Below are positions 33,080 through 40,243 of a stretch of DNA of 64,000 bases, in pieces. Within the stretch, counting starts at the first letter, position 1. The number at the start of each line of letters is the position of its first letter. This DNA is from Massilia sp. ZL223 (GTDB lineage: Bacteria > Pseudomonadota > Gammaproteobacteria > Burkholderiales > Burkholderiaceae_D). The notes under the pieces were generated by a model. It saw only the letters and a program-made list of their open reading frames with translations. It was not told the DNA's origin and did no database searches. The position numbers were made by a program, and so were the translations under genes. The stretch is taken from the NCBI RefSeq assembly GCF_018119395.1, contig NZ_JAGPWD010000012.1, forward strand, positions 49,062 to 113,061, given 5' to 3'.

Positions 33080-35107
33080 TCAGTTCAGGCGCTTGAATCC
33101 ACCGTGGCACACCGGGCCCTTCAGCAGGCCAGTCACATCGCGCCCTTCCTCGCACTCGCGGATCGTCTTGAAGATCGGATCGAGCGCGGCGAAGTAGCCG
33201 TCGATGACTTCGGGCGTATGTTCGGTACACACATAGACACTGTTGCCGGCAAGGTAGCCCTTGGCTAGCATTTCCTGCGTCACCAGGGTCTTGTAGGCCA
33301 AGTTGTTCTCGCTCTGGAAGCTATAGCCGGTCAGCGCCGGTAGCCCCCAATGCTCGATCTTGAGGCCATGCTTGTCCGCCAGCTCCTGCCAGCGCTTGCG
33401 GATCTGCAGGCCGGTTTCCGTAATGACATCCCATGACTTCGTACGCTCCATCACCTCGAGGGTTTTCAGGCCCGCGGTCGGGCCGATGCGCTCGGTCCAG
33501 AAAGTGCTGCTGATGAAAGTCGACTGGGCGGCTTCCATGATTTCGCGCTTGCCGATCGTGGCGGTAATCGCGTAGCCGTTGCCCAGCGCCTTCCCGAACA
33601 TGGCCATGTCCGGCTCTACACCGTACATCTTGTGCAGGCCGCCGAAGGTCTGGCGGAAACCGGAAGTACATTCGTCGAAGATCAGGACGATGCCGCGCGC
33701 GGTCGCCAGCTCGCGCACCTTGTGCAGGAAGTTGTCTTCCGGCCCCTTGTTGCGGACCACTTCCATCTTGATCACGCCGATGTCATGATTGTTGACAAGC
33801 GCTTCCAGTTCCGCGAAGTTGTTGTAATTAAACGGGAACACGGTGCCGCGCAGGCTCTGCGGCACACCCTTCGGGTCGAGGCCCGGCAGCAGGTGGCCGG
33901 CCAGGTTCTCATCGTCGCCCAGATTGGCTGACAGGTACCAGTCGTGCCAGCCGTGATAACCGCACACGGCGATTTTGTCGCGCCCGGAAGCGGCGCGCGC
34001 GATCCGGATAGCGATCGCATTCGCTTCGCCCCCGGAGCGCGCGAAACGTACCATATCGGCCCAGGGATGCAGTTCGATCAGCTTTTCTGCCAGATAGACC
34101 TCCTCCGGGCAATTAAAGGTCGACATATTGCCGGCGTCCACCGTCGCGCGGACCGCGGCGTCGACCTCCGGGTGGCCATAGCCGAGTACGTTGGTGCCGA
34201 TACCCATGATCGACATGTCGGTGTACATGTTCCCGTCCAGGTCCCATACCTGACAACCCTTGGCCTTGCTGAAATACGCCGGCCATTGTTCGGGGAGGAA
34301 CATCTCCGCCCGTTTGGACAGCAGCATGTTCCCGCCGGGGATAATCTGCTTCGCGCGCTTCCACAGCTTTTGACCGTTACTCATTGAAGCTCCTTCGTTA
34401 CGAGTGATTTGTTGATTGGGCGAGAACAGCTCCGGTTGCGCAAGCTGCAACTCGCGGACCTGCCGCCAACTGAAATGAATATCCGGGGCGAAATGGCCGA
34501 ACACGGCGGAGACTACTGCGTAGTCGGCGGGCTCGTCTACGGTCCAGCGCAGCGCCGACAGGTCCTCGTCGTTGCCGACCGAGGACTGGCTGAACAGCTC
34601 AGGGCGGCGCAGGTACGGAGTGACGTGCTCGCGATCGAAAGGGTCGCTGGTCTCCTGCCAGGCGCGCTCGAGCGCACGCATGCTGAACACCTCCGTGTCC
34701 AGGCCGTCCGGGTAGCTCGGCGGGCTGGTGTTACTCATGTAGTCGACGCCGCGCTCGCGGTACGCGCGGATCACGCCGTCGACCAGCTCGGGGTCGATCA
34801 GCGGACAATCGCCGGTGATGCGGACCACCACATCGGCTTCCGCCCCTCGGGCGGCCTGCACATACCGGTCGAGCACGTCGTTTTCGCTGCCGGCGAAGCA
34901 GCGGTAGCCCAGTGCACGTACGCAGTCCGCGAGCGGAGCGTTCCTCGGGTCTTCCGAGGTCGCCACCACGATCTCGTTGATCTCGCGCGACTTGCTTAGA
35001 CGCTGCAGCAGCAACTCGATCATCGGGATGCCGCCGATCGGTTTCATCACCTTGTTCGGCAGGCGGGTCGAGCCCATGCGGGCCTGAACGATAACAACGG
35101 TTTTCAT
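33080..35107 (-). CDS. Fusion: SpsF-type nucleotidyltransferase + class III aminotransferase (GSAM-like)
   Basis: This 675-residue protein has two enzymes. Residues 1 to about 235 are a cytidylyltransferase-like domain (VVIVQARMGSTRLPNKVM, then VRITGDCPLIDPELVDGV, DGLDTEVFSM and REHVTPYLRR), as in SpsF. From residue about 242 a PLP-dependent aminotransferase of the glutamate-1-semialdehyde aminomutase type follows (LWKRAKQIIPGGNMLLSKRAE, GYHGWHDWYL, FDECTSGFRQTFGG, and K506 in AMFGKALGNGY). An internal ATG at 34384 has AAGGAGC upstream, so the aminotransferase may also be made alone. The GSAM-like half may introduce an amino group into the glycan precursor. Confidence 0.88.
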   Translation of the reverse strand: MKTVVIVQARMGSTRLPNKVMKPIGGIPMIELLLQRLSKSREINEIVVATSEDPRNAPLADCVRALGYRCFAGSENDVLDRYVQAARGAEADVVVRITGDCPLIDPELVDGVIRAYRERGVDYMSNTSPPSYPDGLDTEVFSMRALERAWQETSDPFDREHVTPYLRRPELFSQSSVGNDEDLSALRWTVDEPADYAVVSAVFGHFAPDIHFSWRQVRELQLAQPELFSPNQQITRNEGASMSNGQKLWKRAKQIIPGGNMLLSKRAEMFLPEQWPAYFSKAKGCQVWDLDGNMYTDMSIMGIGTNVLGYGHPEVDAAVRATVDAGNMSTFNCPEEVYLAEKLIELHPWADMVRFARSGGEANAIAIRIARAASGRDKIAVCGYHGWHDWYLSANLGDDENLAGHLLPGLDPKGVPQSLRGTVFPFNYNNFAELEALVNNHDIGVIKMEVVRNKGPEDNFLHKVRELATARGIVLIFDECTSGFRQTFGGLHKMYGVEPDMAMFGKALGNGYAITATIGKREIMEAAQSTFISSTFWTERIGPTAGLKTLEVMERTKSWDVITETGLQIRKRWQELADKHGLKIEHWGLPALTGYSFQSENNLAYKTLVTQEMLAKGYLAGNSVYVCTEHTPEVIDGYFAALDPIFKTIRECEEGRDVTGLLKGPVCHGGFKRLN

Positions 35108-35110
35108 GGT

Positions 35111-36724
35111 TTACTTCGGCCACAAGGCCGGATTGAGGATTTCAGGAATGTCGATGCCGAACTGTGCATAGTCGATCGGGGGGGCGGCCGGGAAACTTGC
35201 GAACAGCTGCTCGAGCTGCGTGACCGACTCGACTCCCACAATGACGCGGTCGATCTCCGGGATCCCGAGCAGGAAATGGAGTGCGGCGTGCGCCGGACTC
35301 ACCTGTGCCGCGCGCGCTGCGGCGTGGAAGCTTTCCAGCGCGGGCCTGGCCGTGTCGAAGAAAGGCGCGAGCGCGGCCGGATCGGCCAGCAGCAGCCCTT
35401 GCAGGAAGGCCGAGCGAACCTGGCAGCGAACGCCTGCGGCGGCCAGGCGCGACAAGGCGCCGCTGGTCAGAGAGCGCTGGTCGAGCACGTTCATGGGCAA
35501 TTGCACCATGTCCAACGGGAACCTCGCCTGGATCTGCTCGGCGATCTCGCCGCTGTAGACCGACACGCCGATGTTCCTCACCAGCCCCTCTTCCTTCAAC
35601 CCAAGCATGGTTTCGTACAGGCGTTCACCGCCCTTGGCCAGCAGGTCCGGTGCGTGGTGCACCAGCAGGCCGTCAACCGCGGGCTGGCGCAGGTCCCGCA
35701 GCGACTGCTCGAACGCGGCGCGCAGGCGCTTCCCATCCTCGGCCGCAATATGGTCACGGTCGAAGCGAGGTGTCTTGGTGACCACCTGGAAGCCCTGCAG
35801 ATGCTCACTGCAGCGGCCCAGCGCTGCTTCCGACTCGCCATACAGGTGCGCGGTGTCGATCGAACTCAGCCCGAATCCGCGGGCCGCCTGCAAGATCGCT
35901 GCCAAGACCTCGGTCGACGGCTTGCCCTGTACATTGAAGCGGCCGTAATGCATCCCGAACTGAGCGGCGCCGAGCCCGACTCGTCCCAGCACGAAGCCGT
36001 TTCCGTGCTCGCGACGCTGCCAGTCGGCCTCAAGCAGATTCAGGTTCAGTTCGCGGGCTCGCTGCATCTGCGCTGCAAGGGTGGTGTCCGGCAATTCGCT
36101 CTCCAGTAATGCCTTGATGTTGTCGTAGTCGCTCGGATAGTCTAGGGTCAGCCGGTAAGTGTCGTGCCGCTCGCGCGCGACGACGCTGATGATCCCGTCA
36201 GTGCCCGACAGGACGCGGCGGATCCAGGGTGTGACATGTTCGCGGTCGTAGCAGGTCACCGCAGCGCGATCGGCTTCCTCCAGCAGCGCCCGGGGGAATA
36301 CCTCGACATCCATGCCCCGCGGGTAGCTGCGCGATACCCCGTTGCTGGCATAACGGCGCTGGGACGGCGCAGCCAGCCAGGCGGCGATGACTTCGTCGAC
36401 GATCGCCGGATCGATCAGCGGACAGTCGCCTGTGACGCGGACGATAACGTCCGCGTCACTCATGCGCGCGGCTTGCACGTAGCGCGCCAGCACGTCGTCC
36501 AGGCTGCCGCGCACCAGCCCGACGCCCTGGCCGGCGCAATAAGCAGCGATGACGTCGTCATCTATCTCTGTCGAGGTGGCGACGACCAGTTCGGCGGCAT
36601 TGCGCACCTGGCGCAGGCGCTCGATCTGATGCCCGAGCATAGGCCTGCCCGCCGCGTGCATCATCACTTTGCCTGGCAAGCGGCTTGAACTCATGCGCGC
36701 CTGAACGACGATCACGACTTTCAA
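35111..36724 (-). CDS. Fusion: SpsF-type nucleotidyltransferase + aldo/keto reductase
   Basis: This 537-residue protein again starts with an SpsF-type cytidylyltransferase domain (residues 1 to about 235; VVIVVQARMSSSRLPGKVM, VRVTGDCPLIDPAIVDEV, PRGMDVEVFP, REHVTPWIRR). An aldo/keto reductase domain follows from about residue 245 (GRVGLGAAQFGMHYGRFN), with SSIDTAHLYGES (D290, Y295), VVTKTPR and LLVHHAPD supplying the expected tetrad. The nucleotidyltransferase may activate the nonulosonic acid with CMP in place of PseF. The start overlaps the pseC stop by 4 bases. Confidence 0.88.
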   Translation of the reverse strand: MKVVIVVQARMSSSRLPGKVMMHAAGRPMLGHQIERLRQVRNAAELVVATSTEIDDDVIAAYCAGQGVGLVRGSLDDVLARYVQAARMSDADVIVRVTGDCPLIDPAIVDEVIAAWLAAPSQRRYASNGVSRSYPRGMDVEVFPRALLEEADRAAVTCYDREHVTPWIRRVLSGTDGIISVVARERHDTYRLTLDYPSDYDNIKALLESELPDTTLAAQMQRARELNLNLLEADWQRREHGNGFVLGRVGLGAAQFGMHYGRFNVQGKPSTEVLAAILQAARGFGLSSIDTAHLYGESEAALGRCSEHLQGFQVVTKTPRFDRDHIAAEDGKRLRAAFEQSLRDLRQPAVDGLLVHHAPDLLAKGGERLYETMLGLKEEGLVRNIGVSVYSGEIAEQIQARFPLDMVQLPMNVLDQRSLTSGALSRLAAAGVRCQVRSAFLQGLLLADPAALAPFFDTARPALESFHAAARAAQVSPAHAALHFLLGIPEIDRVIVGVESVTQLEQLFASFPAAPPIDYAQFGIDIPEILNPALWPK

Positions 36725-37878
36725 CGAAGCGACTCCGCCAGCGCGCGCACCACGCGATCCTGGTCCTCGAAGCTCAAGCCGGAATACATGGGCAGGCTGA
36801 TCGCTTCGGCGTAATACTGCCGAGCTTCGGGGAACTCGTCACCCTTGAAGCCCAGCTTGCGGTAGTAAGGCTGGGTATGCACCGGGATGTAGTGCAGGTT
36901 GACGCCAATACCCTGCGCGCGCAGCGATTCAAAAACTTCCAGATGGCTGGATGCGATCGCGTCGAACTGGAGACGGATCACGTACAGGTGCAGGCCGGAA
37001 TAGGTTTCGGGCAGTTGGTACGGAATCGTCACGGGCAGGCCGGCCAGCAGCTCGTCGTAGCGGCGCGCCAGCGCGTGACGGCGGGCGACGAATTCGTCAA
37101 GGCGCGCCATCTGGCTGACGCCCAGCGCCGCCTGCAATTCGGTCATCCGGTAGTTAAAGCCCAGCTCCACCTGCTGGTAGTACCAGGGGCCGTCGGCCGC
37201 ATGGGTCATCTGCGCCTGGTCGCGGGTGATGCCGTGGCTGCGGTACAAGGCCATCCGGGAAGCAAGTTCGGCATCGTTGGTCAAGGCCATGCCGCCTTCG
37301 GCGGTGGTGACGATCTTCACCGGATGGAAGCTGAACACCGTGATGTCGCTGTAGCGGCAGTTGCCGATAGACTCATTGCGGTACTTGCCGCCGATCGCGT
37401 GCGAGGCGTCCTCGATGATGCGGAAGCCATACTGGTCGGCCAGAGCCCGAATCGCCGCCATGTCGCACGACTGTCCGCTCAGGTGCACGGGAATGACCAC
37501 CTTCGGCAGCGTCCCAGTTTGCTCGGCGAGCGCCAGCTTCTCGGCCAGGCATCGCACGTCCAGATTATAGGTGCGCGGATCGATGTCGACGAAATCGACC
37601 TGCGCGCCGCAGTACAGCGCGCAATTGGCGCTCGCCACGAAGGTGATCGGAGTCGTCCACACGATGTCGCCGGAACCGACGCCAAGCGCCAGACAGGCGA
37701 TGTGCAGCGCGCTCGTCGCGCTGTTGACTGCGAGCGCGTGGCGCACCGAGCAGTAGTCCGCGACGATTTTCTCGAACGCGGGAACCGCCGGTCCTTGAGT
37801 CAGGAAGTCGGAGCGCAACACCGCGACGACGGCTTCAATGTCCGCTTCGCTGATGTCCTGGCGGCCGTATGGAATCAT
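36721..37878 (-). CDS. pseC: PseC aminotransferase (UDP-4-keto-sugar transaminase)
   Basis: This 385-residue DegT/DnrJ/EryC1-family PLP enzyme makes the 4-amino-altrosamine intermediate from the PseB product. The start MIPYGRQDISEADI at 37878 is the family N-terminus; a longer upstream in-frame extension is unlikely because it would run into pseB. Motifs include FLTQGPAVPAFE, ALAVNSATSALHIA, RIIEDASHAIGG and the PLP-lysine region FSFHPVKIVTTAEGG. It lies 2 bases after the pseB stop. Confidence 0.94.
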   Translation of the reverse strand: MIPYGRQDISEADIEAVVAVLRSDFLTQGPAVPAFEKIVADYCSVRHALAVNSATSALHIACLALGVGSGDIVWTTPITFVASANCALYCGAQVDFVDIDPRTYNLDVRCLAEKLALAEQTGTLPKVVIPVHLSGQSCDMAAIRALADQYGFRIIEDASHAIGGKYRNESIGNCRYSDITVFSFHPVKIVTTAEGGMALTNDAELASRMALYRSHGITRDQAQMTHAADGPWYYQQVELGFNYRMTELQAALGVSQMARLDEFVARRHALARRYDELLAGLPVTIPYQLPETYSGLHLYVIRLQFDAIASSHLEVFESLRAQGIGVNLHYIPVHTQPYYRKLGFKGDEFPEARQYYAEAISLPMYSGLSFEDQDRVVRALAESLR

Positions 37879-37880
37879 CC

Positions 37881-38879
37881 TCAGATACTCCCGATCTTGG
37901 CACGGTTGATGTCGATCCAGGTGCGCAATTCTTCGACGCTCATCCACTCGTTATTGTTATCGCTCGAGTAGACGAAGCCTTCCGGCACCTTTTTGCCATC
38001 CTTGATGCGGGACGCGTCCGAACTCCAGTTGTTGATGACCGGCAGGATCTTGAAATGCTCGGGATATTCATAGGTGTAGTATGCATCTTCGGCACTGATC
38101 ATCTGTTCGTGCAGCTTCTCGCCAGGACGGATACCGATGATCTCGTGCTTGGCGTCCGGAGCCACCGCCGCGGCGACGTCGGTGACCTTCATCGACGGGA
38201 TCTTCTTGACGTAGATTTCGCCGCCCTGCATGTCCTCGAACGCGTGCCACACCAGTTCCACGCCCTGCTCCAGCGAGATCATGAAGCGGGTCATGCGCTC
38301 GTCGGTGATCGGCAGCACACCCTGGTCCTTGATCGACATGAAGAAAGGGATCACCGAGCCGCGCGAACCCATGACGTTGCCGTAACGGACAACGCCGAAG
38401 CGCGTGTCATGGCCACCGGCGTAGGAGTTGCCGGCAACAAACAGCTTGTCGCTGGCGAGCTTGGTCGCGCCGTACAGGTTGATCGGGCTGCTGGCCTTGT
38501 CGGTCGACAGGGCCACCACGCGCCGCACGCCTTTGTCGATGCAGGCATCGATCAGGTTCATGGCGCCGTTGATGTTCGTCTTGACGCACTCGAACGGATT
38601 GTACTCCGCAGTCGGGACGATCTTGGTGGCTGCGGCGTGAACCACGTAATCGACGCCGTCGAGCGCGCGGTACAGGCGTTCACGGTCGCGCACGTCGCCG
38701 ATGAAGAAGCGCACGCGGTCGTCGTTACCGTATTTCTTTGCCATATCCCACTGCTTCATCTCATCGCGCGAGTAGATGATCAGCTTTTTCGGATTGTACT
38801 TGGCGAGGGTCATCGGCACGAACGTGTTACCGAAGGAGCCGGTGCCGCCGGTGATGAGGATGGTTGAATTAGTTAGCAT
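37881..38879 (-). CDS. pseB: PseB UDP-GlcNAc 4,6-dehydratase (5-inverting)
   Basis: This 332-residue short-chain dehydrogenase/reductase starts the pseudaminic acid pathway from UDP-GlcNAc. Its N-terminus STILITGGTGSFGNTFVPMT is the NAD-binding loop; IIYSRDEMKQWDM, HAAATKIVPTAEYNPFECVK and ALSTDKASSPINLYGATKLASD follow, the last with the modified YxxxK site. I use ATG 38879, which has TAGGAA 7 bases upstream. It is the first sugar-pathway gene after Wzz. Confidence 0.95.
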   Translation of the reverse strand: MLTNSTILITGGTGSFGNTFVPMTLAKYNPKKLIIYSRDEMKQWDMAKKYGNDDRVRFFIGDVRDRERLYRALDGVDYVVHAAATKIVPTAEYNPFECVKTNINGAMNLIDACIDKGVRRVVALSTDKASSPINLYGATKLASDKLFVAGNSYAGGHDTRFGVVRYGNVMGSRGSVIPFFMSIKDQGVLPITDERMTRFMISLEQGVELVWHAFEDMQGGEIYVKKIPSMKVTDVAAAVAPDAKHEIIGIRPGEKLHEQMISAEDAYYTYEYPEHFKILPVINNWSSDASRIKDGKKVPEGFVYSSDNNNEWMSVEELRTWIDINRAKIGSI

Positions 38880-38963
38880 GGCGTTCCTACAAATCGACAC
38901 TCTGAAAAATTAATAAGGATTACTGCCGGCCCTCACAGCGCGCCTGGGCGACGACATAGCGGT

Positions 38964-40169
38964 TCACGATGGCGACTTTGGCGCCGTCGACCACAGGTAG
39001 GAGCGGAGCCTGCCCCACTTCTCGCCTCCCGAGCGGATGCTGAAGAGCAGACCCTCGCGGGCAAGCGCGAGCGCCATCGCGAACACCAGCGCTGTCAAGC
39101 CGGCGACGACGATGATCAGGCCGCGCTTCGGCTTGAACTTGCGTTCCGGGACGATCGCTTCATCAAGCACTTGAATCACGGACGGGTCATTGGCCTCGTC
39201 CAGGCGCGCCATCTCGTACTGCTTTGCGAGCAGTTCGAACAGCATCTGGTGATACTTCAGGTCACGCAGCATCTTGACGCTCTCGAACCCTGCCTTCGAC
39301 TGGCTTCCTTCCGCCGCAATACCGCTTCCAGTCCGTCCGTTCTCGAGACGGGAGAGCTCGGCCCGCAGACTCTCCAGCTCTTCCTGCGCGCGCTTATATT
39401 GAACATTGCTGGGCGTTACGAAGGCCTGGAGCGAACCAAGCTGGATTTCCTTGGCGGAGACCTGGGCGCGCAGGCGACCGATCACTTCGGCGACGGCGCG
39501 ACTCTCGGCGTCGACGCTGATCACGCCCCGGGTCTCGATGGTCGTCTTCAGCTGTGCTTCGATGTCGCCAAGCTTGTTTTTCGCGCGCTCCAGCTGGCGC
39601 TCGTAGAACAGGCGCCGCTGCGCCGCCGACGTCACCGCCAGTCGCTTCGTCAGCTTTTCCAGCTCTTCGACATAGGCGCTGGCGAGCTGGGCGGAGCGGC
39701 GCGGATCCAGGTCTTCAACGACGATCGTGATCATCCCTTCCTTGTTCGAGCTGATCGTGCTGCGCTCCTCGAGCAGCAGGCGGGTCTTCTCCATCGACGG
39801 CAACTCGTAGACGTCAAGCAGCTTGAAACGCGTGATCAGGGCATCGGCCACAGTCCTGCTGCGCAGCATGCCGACGTAGATATCGTTAGGATTCTTGATC
39901 CCAGCCGCACCCGCCACCATGCTGGCCGCTCCGCCGAGCTGCGACAAGAGGGCGGCGGCGCCGGACTGCTGCTGCTGCGGGGGCATCAGGGTGGTGGTGG
40001 AGCGAAATACCGGCGGTAGCCAGAAAGCGATCGCGGCAGCGACGACCGCTGCGGCGAGCGGCAGCCAGAACAGCAGCCTCTTGTGTTTTGCGAACACGAT
40101 CAGCAAGTCCAGCACGTCGATCTTGTCTCTTGCCCCTTCCGGGACAATAACGCTGTGATGTTGGTTCAT
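38964..40169 (-). CDS. Wzz-type chain-length/polysaccharide co-polymerase
   Basis: This 401-residue inner-membrane protein has two terminal transmembrane helices (about 33-52, LLFWLPLAAAVVAAAIAFWL, and about 360-378, GLIIVVAGLTALVFAMALA) around a periplasmic coiled-coil domain. DVLDLLIVFAKHKRLL and the proline-rich segment before the second helix (KRGLIIV) fit the Wzz family. There is no C-terminal tyrosine kinase domain, so it is a PCP-1 or kinase-less type. It would set polymer length with Wzy and the outer-membrane exporter. Confidence 0.9.
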   Translation of the reverse strand: MNQHHSVIVPEGARDKIDVLDLLIVFAKHKRLLFWLPLAAAVVAAAIAFWLPPVFRSTTTLMPPQQQQSGAAALLSQLGGAASMVAGAAGIKNPNDIYVGMLRSRTVADALITRFKLLDVYELPSMEKTRLLLEERSTISSNKEGMITIVVEDLDPRRSAQLASAYVEELEKLTKRLAVTSAAQRRLFYERQLERAKNKLGDIEAQLKTTIETRGVISVDAESRAVAEVIGRLRAQVSAKEIQLGSLQAFVTPSNVQYKRAQEELESLRAELSRLENGRTGSGIAAEGSQSKAGFESVKMLRDLKYHQMLFELLAKQYEMARLDEANDPSVIQVLDEAIVPERKFKPKRGLIIVVAGLTALVFAMALALAREGLLFSIRSGGEKWGRLRSYLWSTAPKSPS

Positions 40170-40216
40170 TCGAAACTAAGCCATGCAGGCGGTATCTGGT
40201 GGATTGGCTCGGGAGA

Positions 40217-40234
40217 GCGGGGCCGGGACCCCGC
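40217..40234 (-). other. GC-rich hairpin between exporter and wzz genes
   Basis: GCGGGG and CCCCGC form a 6-bp GC stem with a 6-base loop in the 74-base gap. It may tune expression of wzz relative to the downstream sugar genes. No U-tract follows. Confidence 0.3.
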
Positions 40235-40243
40235 GTCCGGCGG

